64,000 nucleotides of DNA from Castor canadensis (taxonomy: Eukaryota > Chordata > Mammalia > Rodentia > Castoridae): NCBI RefSeq assembly GCF_047511655.1, contig NC_133390.1, positions 128,393,583-128,457,582 on the forward strand, written 5' to 3'. The notes beneath the pieces were generated by a model. It was not told where the DNA came from. It worked only from the letters and a program-made list of their open reading frames with translations, and searched no databases. Both the position numbers and the translations under genes were made by a program. Shown here one piece after another: positions 36,208-48,048 of this stretch. Positions within the stretch are counted from its first letter, which is position 1, and each line of letters opens with the position of its first letter.

Positions 36208-36757
36208 CCGGTCATTCAGGTTGCTTCTAGGTTATCACTATTATAAAGAACTGATAGCAAATGTCTTTGTGTACATCATTTTCTGACATTTAGGCTGATT
36301 TTTTAAAAAAAATATATTTCTGGGTCTAAAAATCACATATTATATGGATCATGATTGCTTTCCTAATGGTTTTCATTTTTAAAATGTCTGTGTTTAACAA
36401 TCTGTATTGTCTGCTTCAGAAATAAGTTTTTTAGACTAAAAGTCACTGTGGCATAGAACTCCATGGCCAGATGTATCAAGGTCTTCATGGCGTTTTATTC
36501 TTACATTGGAAAAATTCCTTCTATGGAGAACCTTGGGCCTGTCATGACCCAGTACAAAGCAAAGGTGGGGCCCTTCCTTGGCCAGATGGCTCTTTTAATG
36601 TGTAAGCCCTCCTGGTCACAGCCACGCCAGTTGATTGTCAGTGCATAAGGCTCTGCCTACACAGCCAGTATAAATTGTAACCAGCAATTCTGCTGCTTCA
36701 TTTTTTCAAAGATTTGGGGAAATAACCTCCATAGAGGGTTGCTCGAAGGTTATTGTT

Positions 36758-37165
36758 ATGGAGAGAATGGTTGTGTTCTTCAAAGCTTGTGTTGATACCC
36801 AAGCACCAGTGGGATGATAGTTGTAGATGAAGCCTTTGGAAGGATGTAATTGGGTTTAGATAAGAAGGGAAAGACTGGGCTGGTGGACTGGCTCAAGAGA
36901 GCGAGTATCTGTCTAACAGGACTGAGGCCCTGAGTTCAACCCCAGTACCACTAAAAAGAAGAAGGGCAAGACTTACTAGAGCCCTCTTGCCCTCTCTCTG
37001 GAGTGGGAGGACACAAGTAGAAATCTGCCAGCAGTTGTTCATATAATAGGAAGTAGGTCTTTACCAAGATCTGAATCTACTGGCACTTTGGTCTTGAACT
37101 TCCAGCTTTCAGACCTGTAAAAAATGTCTGTTGTTTATGCGTTTGGTATGTAACAGCCTAAACAG
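36758..37165 (+). mobile_element. MLT1-type MaLR LTR, holding an ID SINE
   Basis: atggagagaatggttgtgtt, ttggaaggatgtaattgggt, then (after the SINE) agagccctcttgccctctct, gtcttgaacttccagctttc, agacctgtaaaaaatgtctg, gtttggtatgtaacagccta. Same strand and same design as 35850-36207. Confidence 0.75.
36876..36965 (+). mobile_element. ID-like SINE nested in MLT1
   Basis: gactgggctggtggactggc, gagtatctgtctaacaggac, tgaggccctgagttcaaccc, cagtaccac plus A-rich tail. Confidence 0.88.
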
Positions 37166-37413
37166 ACAGAGACAGATACACTGGCATTTTACCTCTTTAA
37201 AGGTTCTGTTTTTTTTTTTAATCTTTGAATCTATCTACACCACCAGTGCTTAGACCAACTTGTTCTAGGCCCTTTACAATGAGTTTTTTTGTTGTTGTTT
37301 TTTGCATTGTGTTTCAAATGATTCTTTCAGCCTTCTGGGGGAGATGCTGCAGGACTGGCAGTTCAGGTGTATTTTCAGACTCTGTATCTCTCCAACACCA
37401 CCTCACATGTGTG

Positions 37414-37469
37414 TTTCCTAAATCGCAGGTGGCAATGGTGCCAGGTGCCCATCAAATGGAAAATATTCA
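37414..37469 (+). repeat. Inverted repeat, left arm (56 bp)
   Basis: Reads tttcctaaatcgcaggtggc onward; 52 of 56 positions match the reverse complement of 38940-38995, the first 30 without a mismatch. It is not a piece of any SINE seen here. Confidence 0.92.
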
Positions 37470-37611
37470 TTAGGTGTTTTCTCAGGCCAAGACCCCAGGA
37501 ACGACTTCAGTTCTGTACTATCATCTGCATCATTAATTATACACAGTGTTTGGCCAGCGTTCTTCCCAAAGCCAGACGATCAGTCCATTCTCAGCCATGG
37601 TAGAAAACCTC

Positions 37612-38029
37612 AGCTACCTAGGTTACTTAACAGGCAGTGCAAACATATGATCAGGTGACCCCCGAATTTATTGCTTTACTTTCTCAAGTTCAATATTTCC
37701 ATGGAGGATTTTACAATCAGGAAATCTGGGGAAAAGTTATTTTAATTTCAATGCAGATGTATGGTTTGTGTTTGGTCTATATTTGCTGCTGTCTGAATTG
37801 TCTACATGGGCATTGTGGTCAGCTACCTAGGTTACTTAACAGGCAGTGCAAACATATGATCAGGTGACCCCCGAATTTATTGCTTTACTTTCTCAAGTTC
37901 AATATTTCCATGGAGAATTTTACAATCAGGAAATCTGGGGAAAAGTTATTTTAATTTCAGTGCAGATGTATGGTTTGTGTTTGGTCTATATTTGCTGCTG
38001 TCTGAATTGTCTACATGGGCATTGTGGTC
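37612..38029 (+). repeat. 209-bp tandem duplication, two copies
   Basis: Copy 1 at 37612-37820 and copy 2 at 37821-38029, both from agctacctaggttacttaac to gggcattgtggtc. I count two substitutions (ggaggattt/ggagaattt and caatgcag/cagtgcag), about 99% identity, so it is recent. An apparently open frame in both copies is a by-product of the period. Confidence 0.95.
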
Positions 38030-38524
38030 GCTGAAGGCTTAATCAGCCTTACCATAATTATCGCCACTCATTTGGATTTGCCTTAAGTCTGGCTTTATAT
38101 TGTCTTTATTTTGCCACAATAGCATATTTGATATGCTGAATCATAAGTGCTTGTGTAGTTCACCTCTATTATTTGGGGAATGAGATAGGTTATAAGAAGA
38201 AATTAAAATTTCATTTATTGGGTCAAAAATGTGAGCAGCTCAAGCCTGTTAACACAGGCTGCCAATGAACTCTTCTTCCTCTGATTAGCTCCTATGACTG
38301 TCATCTGTTATTTCTTGGACTTTAGGCCACTGGGCTGGTCCTCATAGGTCTGAGAAAGTCTTAGCAACAAACTAAGATGGCTGATGTTCACTCAAGTGGA
38401 AGACTCAATGAATGTAAGATCATTTTTTTGTTGTTGTTCATTCACTCTCCCTTTTCTTACAAGTTGGTTCCCTGGGCAGTTATGCAGGTGGCTTTGTAGG
38501 GACTGTGGATGGGATCCACATCTG

Positions 38525-38605
38525 TCAAAAGGAAGAGAAAAGAAGGAGAGGGAAAGGAAGGGACAGGAAGGGAAGGGAAGGGGAGGAGAAGAGGCAGGAC
38601 TGGGC
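38525..38605. repeat. (GGAAG)n-like purine tract
   Basis: gaaaggaagggacaggaagg and similar units; imperfect. Confidence 0.85.
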
Positions 38606-38939
38606 ATAAGGTAACATCCTTGGGATGATTCCATGGGGAGCTCTGGAGTTGGGATCCAGGTGGAGTGAGAAGGCCCCAGGTGAACCAAGAAATGGAGCAA
38701 ACTGCTCGGAGAAGCAGACAACACTTTGGGCAAAGCAGTTCCTACAGGGCTGACAGCTAAGAGTCATCTGTTGGAGCACCCCAAGCACTGGGGGAATTGT
38801 TCTTCAGTCTTAAGAAGAGATCAGGGCAGTCTATTATAGCACCCACCTTATCCTCTCTGACAACGAAGTGTGTAGGCATCACCTGACTTGAGGCATCTCT
38901 AGGATTGTGAATGTTGTAGGAGAATTTAGTCTGCGCTTG

Positions 38940-38995
38940 TGAATATTTTCCGTTTCATAGGCACTTGGCACCATTGCCACCTGCGATTTAGGAAA
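38940..38995 (-). repeat. Inverted repeat, right arm (56 bp)
   Basis: Partner of 37414-37469; ends cacctgcgatttaggaaa. The arms are 1470 bp apart. A weak likeness continues a few bases outward (accac...), none inward. Confidence 0.92.
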
Positions 38996-39300
38996 TCTGC
39001 ATCGTGGTTAGCCTTCTAATTTTATAATTACCTTTCCAGAATAATAACCCCATCCAGGTGTTTTGTAACACAAAACAGCAAGGGAAATTAATTTCAATTA
39101 GAAGGGGAAAAATACAAATTGAAGTGAGTTGTGGAAAGAATAAAAAAGCCTACATGCATTTCTTCGAATGTACTTCATTTAGGTAATTAAATCCCTGCAA
39201 TTCAATGGAACCATTGGCAGTGGTGCCCTTTAAAGACTGACATTTAAAAAACACATGATGCTATGGAATTTAAAGCTGTTCTGACTGTCCAATACACACC

Positions 39301-41279
39301 TGGAAGTAAAAAGGGCTGGAAGGAGAGGGAGGCAGGGCAGGAGCTCAGGGAGGTAACAGAGACATAAAGAAGCATTTTTCTTTTGTGTTTCATCCTGAGA
39401 TTTTTTTTCTTAGAATAAGAACATAAGTTGTAAAAATGATTTCGAGTTAACTTCTAGTATTTTGAAATGTTATTGAAAGAATGGATGGTAAATGGGGTCC
39501 TGTGGACTTCTATTAAAGAGAAAACCTTTAGAGTTCTTCCCCTCCCTTGCCTGGGTAAACTATGGATCTGGTTTTCTCTGGCTGGCCTGGCAGAGTTGCC
39601 GATCAGGGACTGATGTTGGGTATAAGCTGGCAGGCAGCAAGGGAGAGACAAGTATATAAGAGAAAGGAGAGCGGGGCAGAAAGATCTGCAGCTCTTAGCC
39701 AAGATCTATGTCACCAAGAAGCAGCCAGCCCTTGAGCTCCTGGAAAGGGCAGTGTTGTATGGCTGGCATGCTGCAGGTTTGGTCCTCTGCTTAATATTCC
39801 ATACAAGCTGCCCTGTGTGTAATCTGAGTGCTTAGGAAAACTGAGCCTGGCCAGTGCCTATTGGAGATGTTCCTTTAAATAGCTGAATTTCAGAAAGCCT
39901 GCATCAATTACACAGCCTTCTTCCTCTGAGAGAATTTTTCTGCCTTTCCAGTTCTGATCTGAGACAGGAAACAGAAAACTGCTTGCCAGATTTATTCTTC
40001 TGGATCTACCCCAAAGATATGCCATTAGTGTGCCCACAGTAAAGGGGGCTGACACAGGGAATGTGGCATTAAGGGCCCAAGAAACTTGGCTGCTCTCACT
40101 GTCAGGGGTAATAGTGATAGCAGGAGAGGGATCTGCTTTGGAAGGACACACACTCAAGTCACACGGGGATGAGCTCCATTAACTGAGAGGTTCGGGGGAT
40201 GATTTGAGCTTCTTCATTTGCTGACAGCAGCAGGGAGCTCACAGTTTCATCTTACTTTTTTTTTTTAAAATCTGTATTGATTCTTACATTTTTGATGCTT
40301 ATTATCATTACTTTATAAATTTAAGATTCACCTTTCCGTAACTTTTGACACTCCTGTTCACTATCTGTGCACCGCTGGGCACAGGGGCCTTGGAATCTTC
40401 TTATATGACCTCTTCACTAGAGGGCCGTTAGCACGTCTTATCTCCTTGACCCTTTAGAAACAGGGCCTTCACAAATGTGATTTAACACAGATAAAATTAA
40501 ACACTATGGTGTGCTTGTGGTAAGGAGAGCACATATCTCACGGGATCGGGGCATAATAAATATCTCTTTATCAAGTCCTTGACTGTGTTTAACCTGTTGT
40601 TCTCTAAGTAGAGAGATCCAAGAAAATTCTGGGCTGTATTTTACTACCTGTGGTTCTTGTGCTTCCTACTGCCTGGGTACCCATAAGCAATGAGAAATGC
40701 TGGTCTGTTATTCTAGTCAGTCAGAGTGCCCATCATGATTTCATCTCATTCAAAGACTTTGGAATTTAGACCGTGTGTATGTGTGTGTTTTAAGTGAACT
40801 CAGCAATCAATTGTATCCTAAAATCTGGATTAGTACCTCTTTGTATGAACTACTTTGCATTTTGAGTCATCTTAGTTCATTTATTCATGTGTTTCTGAAT
40901 GTCTGCTCTTTGCTGGGAGCTCTGTGTCTCAAACTTGCTGTTTGGGGCTTCAGACGCACATGACATTCAATAGTCTTAGAACCTTGCAGCTGTTAGTTAT
41001 GAATTTCTCAGACAGAGGCTGTGGAGTAAATATGATTTCTTTGTTCTTCTGGGAATTTTCTAGCACTTTCCTAGGGCAATTCCAGCTGGCCCAGGGAGGG
41101 GCTGCTGTTTGAGTGCTTCTTCTCACTTCCTGGTTATACTGTAAAGTTATTGCAGAAAGATCATAACTTATTTCTCCTCTCAAATAACCAGTGGCTTTAC
41201 AATTTCAGCTATTTCCTTCTTAGTACATTGTCTCTGAAAGGGAGACTGCTGAGATTCCGAGTTTGTCTGACTGACTGAC
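39301..41279. other. Unique DNA, no gene seen
   Basis: No clear repeat apart from a T-run at 40257-40266. Several open frames of 60-100 codons on both strands show no domain. Confidence 0.45.
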
Positions 41280-41385
41280 TCTAGATGAGCAAATTGCTGC
41301 CCAGAGAGGTCAAGAAGCGTGATGAAGACCACAGGATGGTAGGCAGACACCCTGATCTCCCAGCTCTGCAAGTTGGTGTGGTTTG
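41280..41385 (+). mobile_element. MIR fragment
   Basis: tagatgagcaaattgctgcc, cagagaggtcaagaagcgtg, accctgatctcccagctctg: MIR second half. Confidence 0.55.
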
Positions 41386-42119
41386 CCTTCCCTTCTGTCA
41401 GGACTAGTTTTAAGGAATCTTCCAGAAGCAGCAACTTACTGGAGTGTTTTTATCTTATTAATTGCTCTTACTTTATCATTTTCTCTCTTTATGTATTCTT
41501 GAGCAGTTGCTTTTCTATCTTTATTTGAACATTGAAACTCATTAATTTTTAATTTTCCTTCTTTTCTAATATACACATTTAGAATGTCAGTTTGCTCTAC
41601 ATACTACTTTAACTTCCCCCCTCTAACTTTTGATATATTATTTTTATCATCATTTTTCTAAAGATTTTATTGTGTACATTAGGATTTGTTCTTTGACCCA
41701 TAATATATTTAACAGTATGTTTTAAAATGTCTAAATATATGGGTTATTTGGGGTTATCGTCCATCATTGATTTCTAACTTAATTACATTTTAGTCAGAGA
41801 TCATGGCCTCTATGTTCTTCATTTTCTGGGATTTATAGCAAATTGCTTTGCAACCTTTTATGTGATCTATTTTTGTAAATGTTTCATGCAGGTTGAATAG
41901 AGCATGTAGTCTCTAATTGTTGGCAATGGCATTTTATATAGAGCCATTAGATCAAGTATTTTAATTGTGTTCTACATCTTCCTTAATTTTTATTTGCTTA
42001 ATTAGATACTGAGACATGCATATTAAAATTTCTATTATGATTATGGATCTGGTCATTTTTTCTTGCAATTCTGTAAATGTGTGACTCATATATTTGAAGC
42101 TGAATTGGCAGAAAAAAAT

Positions 42120-42345
42120 GCAGGGTTTATATACTGGAGCCAGGCTGGCAGGGTTTGCATTGTGGCTATTCCAGTTCCTAGCTCTGGGCCTCGGCAATGG
42201 CCACGGCAACTGTGTTCTCACCTGTAAAAAGAATTATGCTCTAGGGGAACATCGGGAGTATTAGATAGATCAATGCATACAAAAGGCACCTTAGATCAGT
42301 GTCTGATGTGTAGTGAATGCTCTATATGTGTGAGTAATTATTATT
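42120..42345 (-). mobile_element. MIR
   Basis: gggtttgcattgtggctatt, ttctcacctgtaaaaagaat, ttagatcagtgtctgatgtg, tagtgaatgctctatat: antisense MIR nearly full length. Confidence 0.72.
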
Positions 42346-42419
42346 TATAAATTGCCCTTTTTATCCCTATTGAGAATATATCTATAAATGTGACCTGTTT
42401 TTTGATATCTACATAGATA

Positions 42420-42720
42420 GTGATATGGTATGAATATTTATGTCCCTACCCCCAAAAATTCCTATGTTAAAATCTCATCCTCACTATGCTGGTATTTAGA
42501 GCTGGATTTGAGAAAGCGTCTTTGTTTCCCCCAGTGAGCACGCAAGGAATCTGCCATCCCAGAGAGCAAGTCCTCCGGGCAGATCTGCTGTTGCCTTGAT
42601 TTTGAACTTCCCAGCCTCCAGACCTGTGAGCAATAAAATTTTCTTGATTAATTAATCAACCTAAGGCATTTCATTACTGCAGCACCAACAGAACAAGACG
42701 GATACAGATGTTTATCTCTT
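42420..42720 (+). mobile_element. MLT1-type MaLR LTR
   Basis: gtgatatggtatgaatattt, ctatgttaaaatctcatcct, gattttgaacttcccagcct, ccagacctgtgagcaataaa (polyadenylation signal), then cagcaccaacagaacaagac. Order and ends fit. Confidence 0.82.
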
Positions 42721-43082
42721 GTTCTATATTTGTAATTTTTTGCTTAGCCTTCCCCTTCTGTTATTCATGTTGTTACATCAGACTCCTCCCCCACCCTTAG
42801 TTGGAAACACAGAGGAATTACATGACTATGGATATTTGAGTTTTTAGCTACATTTTATTTTGTTTTCTATTTACCCTGATTGTTTTCTGTTTCTTGTTTC
42901 CTGTTCTTCAGGATAATATGATTATCTTTATTGCTCTTTTTAACCTTCAACTGTTTTTAAAATTTATTCATTCTATTCCCATTATTTTATAGGTTACATT
43001 TTAATTTTTAACATGCATAGTTCATTAGAACAACAATAACCTTATTCTGAACAATTCAGGGATTTTAGAACATTTAAATTCT

Positions 43083-43165
43083 TTCCCCAAATCCATCTTC
43101 CTCTCTTCCTTCCTTCCCTCTCTTTCTCTCTGTCTCTCTCCCCCTCCCTCCTTCCCTTTCTCTTT
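43083..43165. repeat. (TTCC/TCTC)n pyrimidine tract
   Basis: ctcttccttccttccctctc ... ; on the minus strand it is the A/G-rich tail of the adjacent ID SINE. Confidence 0.9.
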
Positions 43166-43730
43166 TCTTTCTTTTTTGGTGGTCCTGGGGATTGAACTCA
43201 GTGTTTCATGCTTGCGAGGCAGGCTTGAGTTCTACTTGAGCCATGCCTTCAGCCCTTTTTACTCTGATTATTTTTATGATAGTGTCTCGCTTTTTGCCCA
43301 GATCAACCTGGACTGTGATTCTCCCATTTGCTTCCTGCCATAGCTGGGATGACAGGCACATGCCACCATTCCCAGCTAAATAAATCTGAGATGAGGTCTC
43401 ATGACTCTTTTTTTTTTTTTGCCCAGCCTAGACTAGAACAGTGATCCTCCTGATCTCAACCTCTTTCATAGCTTGGGATAACAGGCCCACACCACTGAGC
43501 CCAGCCATTGGTTGAAGTGTGGTCTTATGAACCTTTTGCCTAAACTGGCCTTGAACCATGATCCTCTGATTTCAACCTCCCAAGTAGCTGGGATTATTGG
43601 CATAAGCCACCAGCACATGGCTGATTGTTTTTAAGAATTAATTTCTTTGCAGTACTGAGGATTGAACCCAGGGCCTTGCACTTGCTAGGCAGGTACTCTA
43701 CTTCTTAAGTTATATCCCCAGCTTGTTTGA
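43166..43730 (-). mobile_element. SINE array: ID, three B1-like monomers, ID
   Basis: From left to right, all antisense: ID (43173-43255, attgaactcagtgtttcatg), B1-like (43258-43383, agctgggatgacaggcacat), B1-like (43400-43508, gggataacaggcccacacca), B1-like (43510-43625, agtagctgggattattggca), ID (43645-43728, gaacccagggccttgcactt, ggcaggtactctactt). On the minus strand a tripartite B1-B1-ID order is visible for the left end; the rest are further units. Confidence 0.82.
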
Positions 43731-44026
43731 CAGCTCCTATCTCTTTCTTTTGTTAATTTCCTCATCTCTTCTCCAATTGACTAACTTTTCAGTTGTGCTT
43801 AAGTTTTTGTTTGTCTAGTGCAATGAAATTTTAATTATAATGACTAAAATTATTTAATTTCTGGAAATTCACTGCCAGTTTTTTTTCATTTTTGTCATTC
43901 TTTCCTTATACTTTTATTATTCTTCCTTTATCTCTAAAATCATTTTAAAGATAATTATATGTCTTTAAGATTGTTCTTTTTCACAGATTCTACTGTGCCC
44001 TATATGTACTTTGTATCACTGTGAGT

Positions 44027-44110
44027 TTTTTTTTTTTAAGACAGGGTCTCTCTATGTAGCCTACACTGGCCTTGAACTTTTTGATCCTGCTGAGTGCGGG
44101 GAGTACAATT
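44027..44110 (-). mobile_element. B1-like SINE fragment
   Basis: T-run, aagacagggtctctctatgt, agcctacactggccttgaac, then gctgagtgcgggg. Confidence 0.8.
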
Positions 44111-44849
44111 CTGATTGTAGTTTTAAGTTTTTATTTGTATGTTTATTTTCAGCAGAGCTTTTACTTGTCGTTTTTTCTTTCCTTTTTTCCTGTTTAAGTC
44201 TCATGGATGCTGGATCATTAAAGAATTACTACAGAGTGAGTTTTAATTTGACTTGGCCAGATGTTTGGGGAAATTTTTTCTTTCTTAGGATCTATAAATT
44301 GTTGTTGTTTATTTCTGTATGTGGAGATTTCTGTTACCTTCTAGCAGTTATACTTTTCTATCCCACATCCATGTGTAATGTAAGGATTTTGACCTTTGTT
44401 TCTTTGTGGGAGAAATTTTTTGTCTTACTCAGTGTTAAAGACAAGCTATCTTACTGTTTTCCTGATTCACTGGGTATAGTATTTTTTTACTCTTTTATTA
44501 TTTCTTCTATACAAAGATAATAGCTTTTCTATCGTTTGGTTTTTGGCAGTGATTTCTGTTTTCGTGCCCTATCTTCTATGGATTCAAAGCCATTTCTTTC
44601 ATTCCTCCAGATCTATTAAAACAAGATCCCCAGGGCCTGTGTTCACTCTGATATGTTGCTGGTGTGTCATGGGATTGGTGAATGGCTTTATTCTGCCCCT
44701 TTGTTTTTGACCAAGGAATTTCTGCTTCCTTCTTTTAATAAAAGGTTTTTTGTTTTAGTCTGTGGTTTCTTTTTGAATATATTGATTGGAGGCAGGAAAA
44801 GGGCTATGTGAGTTCAGTTTACCATGTTTCCAGAACCCCAAATCCTGAG

Positions 44850-46100
44850 ATATATTTTTTCTTATGAAAGCATAAATAATGCCATAAAATATTGGATTTC
44901 AAATGGCAAATTGGAAAAATATTTATAGTATATATGATGTTAATAATTTTAATAAAAAGAGATCTGTAAGTCAATAAGAAAAGATGAACAATCTAATAAC
45001 ACATTGGCTAATTTTAATAATAAACATATGAAAAATTCAATCTTTGTGTTAATCAAACAAAAGCAAATTGAAATAATGAAATATTTTATTTTCACTGTCA
45101 GATTGGAAAAATTTAAAAGCAATAATCATATCAAGTATTGTTTAAGATGTGGGGACACGAGCACTCTTAATCACCAGTGATGGCTGCTCTGAAAGTGATT
45201 CTTTGTAAGGAAAATTTGTTTTCTTTTTCATTTTTGGTAGTAGTGGGGTTTGAACTCAGGGCCTGATGCTTGCTAGGCAGCTGCTCTACCACTTGAGCCA
45301 CTCCACCAGCCCACAGAATTTTTTTTTTTTGAGAATTTGTTGATATGAATGAAAATGCTTATGTGCAAAGTGTACTTTGACAATAGCACTTCTAGGAATT
45401 TTTACTAATACACTAACTGGATAAGAATATAAAGATGCATGTACAAAGATGAATGTTGTTAATGCTATCTAGTAATTGAAATAGGCTAACTATATGAATG
45501 AAGACGTCATGGTAAGTCTATACAATGAAATATATTAATCAACTAAAATAATAACACAGAGAACTATGCTTTAGAATTTAAAAAGCATATATTTTATATT
45601 AATAAATGATCAGATGAGAAAATAGGAGATATAGTGAAATCCACATTCACCTTTATATGCTCTTGAAAAATCTAGAGGCCAATAGCAATATGTTAATTTG
45701 CTATTGCTGTTTATATGGTTCTTATTTATTTAAATCTGTATGTACTTCACATATTGTTTGTACAGTTAAAAAAAACTAAGTATTGCTGTATAGCCATAGA
45801 ATGAAGTTTTTTTGTGGCTGTTAAAACCTGTGACTCTGAAGAATAGTTCATAAAATTGGCAATCCTTAGAAAATAATATTAACAAAATCAAATAGAATAT
45901 AAAATACATATACTATAGTATATGAAATGTCTACATGCATATGGAGTGAAATATTAACTATGTCAGTAGTATTTATTAAGTTGACCATTATTGACATTAT
46001 TATCAATAATGACTATTGCTAGGCAGTGAATATATTGGTGGCTTTTCTTTAATTTTGAATAATGTCCATGCATACTTTTGTAAATATTAAAACTGTTCAA
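44850..46100 (+). mobile_element. Ancient L1 3' end, sense strand
   Basis: One of the few plus-strand L1 pieces: gatgtggggacacgagcact, caatagcacttctaggaatt, caaagatgaatgttgttaat, agtctatacaatgaaatata, agaactatgctttag follow the order of the old L1 C-terminal and 3' region. Right boundary uncertain. An ID SINE interrupts it. Confidence 0.65.
45225..45315 (-). mobile_element. ID-like SINE
   Basis: ttggtagtagtggggtttga, actcagggcctgatgcttgc, taggcagctgctctaccact, gagccactccaccagccc: close to consensus. Confidence 0.92.
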
Positions 46101-48048
46101 GTATAGTTTGTTCCAAGAGAGGCAGGAGAGAGGCTTGTGGGTAAGACAGACTTGTTTGGAAAGGCTGGTGGTTGTGATAGTGTGAGGGAGGTCAGTGGCA
46201 GAGATGACAGGCCCTGTCCTGTTTGTCCTCCAGGTCTGCTTCTTTCATCCTGGGAGTCCTATAAATTTTAGGGAGATAAAAATTTGTACAATTACCGTTT
46301 GAAAATGAGTGCTATTAGACTTCTTAGGGAATGTTTCAAGTGAGAGTTGCAATGTTATCAGAAAAGCATAAAAATTGTTTTTAAATGCCCATGTGAGTCC
46401 ATCTTGTCCCCAAATGTTTGTGGCAGCTGTGAAGGAGGTAGTCACTTGGATGAAGTAGCACAGAGCACTCCTGTCTATGGGTTGGTATGAATTTGCCCTG
46501 ATGAATTCAAGGGGACCAGGCTGACTCTAAATAGAACACTGGAATATAAATAAAACACCCATCTAGGTAAAATATTCAACCTTTATTCTTTCTGAGCGGG
46601 AAGATTTCTTGAGGTCTGAGGAGCTCCTGAGGGCTCCAGTTGATAAGAGTTCTCTGAAGTTGGCAAGTGTGAGCCTGGATTGAGCATGTGACGGGGAGAC
46701 AGAGAACTCTCTTCCTTTCTGGCTGGGGAGTTTACTCTACCTTGGTGGCCAGGCTGCAGAATAAATCAGGAATCTAGTATAGCAGGCTATGGAGGACCTG
46801 CCTACGTTAGTGCTCCAAAAGGTGAAGTCTCTAACATGCAGGCCTGAATGTAGCTGATAAAGAACTGCCTGGTTCCTTCCATGTTACCTGGTGCTCAGGC
46901 TTCCTTCCATGGTTTCCTGAGGCTGCTTTAACAGAAGCACATTTACTTTTGGAATTCAAAGAAGTTCTTAATCTGCCTACAGCAGGGTATTTTCTTAAGC
47001 ATTTGGTTGGCAATTTTGTGTTTAAGAATTAAGCACAAATTACCATAAATCACAGAACAGTGAAAGTTTTCTCAACCATAGTTGACTTATCAACAGTTGT
47101 AGATTAAAGCTACCAGGAGGCTGGTAGGTTTAGGAGGAAGTCAGTACGGGGAGGGTGCAGCTCCATGGGTGGTAGTCTTCTGCAGGCATGCTGTGGAAGG
47201 GGACAGAGCTGGTTGTGGGTTGGGCAGCGGCAGTGAGAAGGATGTCAGGAGAGATGCTGACCCAGACTGCAGGCTGCCACTGTGGTTTTTAGGGGATTCT
47301 GGGGGGACTCTTAGGATGGGCTGGCCTGAACCTTGCTGTGGATCCTATGGTGCTGTCTGTATGTCCTCTTCTAGTCACAAAGCTTCTAACACATGGTTAG
47401 AATATACTCTCTTCTTTACGAAACTTTTTGACACACTACAAAGAAAGTTGAGATCTTCCTATTCTAGGCAATAGAGTGTAAAAATTATTCACTATTAGTA
47501 AATGGAGAATTTATTGAGTATCTGGAAGTTCTCATTTGTATCCTCCTCCCAATGAAATTGCATCTACAAAATCTTGGTGATAATATAGAACTGACAAGTG
47601 AACACACCCACATGTTTGGCATACATGAGGTTATTTCACAATCTGTTTAGTCTTTTCACATATTCCAATGGAGAATTGCTGTAGGAGGATGTGTGTCTCT
47701 CTAGCTTGCAGTTGAGTTGTTAAAAAACCCAAAAACTAGGTCTAGAGTTTGAAGGAAAAGCAATAAAGAAAGTTGAAAAAAAACCAGGATAGCACACTTA
47801 TGAGGAAAGAAAGTGTTGGCTTCACTTTAATTTTCTTGCAAAGTTTGTAGAGCTGGTAAGAGGCAACGCAAAGAGTTCTCAACCTGAAGAGTCATGTTAA
47901 AGACTGTAGCGATCCCATCATTCTATTCCCTATGAACTGAAAATGAAAGTTCAAGTAAAGCTCTGTTTTTAAATTTTGTGATGTCTTATTATCACAGACA
48001 CCTAATATGTGATCTAATAAATCAAAATAAGAATTTAAAAATTACTCT
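46101..48048. other. Unique DNA, no gene seen
   Basis: Nothing named. A 101-codon plus frame at 47169-47474 and minus frames around 46245-47013 have no domain. Confidence 0.45.

Larger units (their letters stand above)
35400..36445 (-). mobile_element. Ancient L1 3' region, split by SINE and LTR
   Basis: L1M-like piece: 35585-35849 and 36208-36445 join into the pattern 'acttaactattcttctact | ggttgcttctaggttatcac...aaagaactgatagcaaatg', typical for the C-terminal L1 region. An MLT1 LTR (35850-36207) separates the two parts. An ID SINE sits at 35489-35575. Confidence 0.6.
37200..39300. promoter_or_regulatory. Repeat-poor block, candidate conserved non-coding element
   Basis: About 2.1 kb without recognisable interspersed repeats (apart from a GA-rich patch at 38525-38605), unlike its surroundings. 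It is AT-rich with stretches that look like deeply conserved enhancers, for example around 38040-38160, 38190-38300 and 38990-39280. It holds the 56-bp inverted repeat and the 209-bp duplication listed separately. No coding frame is convincing. Regulatory function is only an inference from style; conservation must be measured. Confidence 0.3.
41440..44760 (-). mobile_element. Ancient L1 relic, heavily interrupted
   Basis: L1M-type, minus strand. The part 41440-42080 corresponds to the endonuclease/linker end of ORF2 (ttctttgacccataatatat, tttctaacttaattacattt, gttgaatagagcatgtagtc, cattagatcaagtattttaa). 42720-43080 and 43735-44760 carry on in the ORF1-proximal direction with lower certainty. 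MIR, MLT1, SINEs and a microsatellite break it up. A 169-codon plus frame at 44011-44520 lies in T-rich L1-like DNA and is not believed. Confidence 0.55.

Noticed and set aside
37637..38034. Two near-identical 62-76 codon frames (GTG starts)
   Set aside because: They are produced by the 209-bp tandem duplication; no evidence of coding.
38525..38605. CRISPR-like or regulatory array
   Set aside because: It is a plain purine microsatellite with no spacers.
44011..44520. 169-codon plus-strand open frame, rich in F, L and S
   Set aside because: It starts in a B1 SINE and runs through T-rich L1-like DNA; the hydrophobic look follows from base composition, not from membrane segments.
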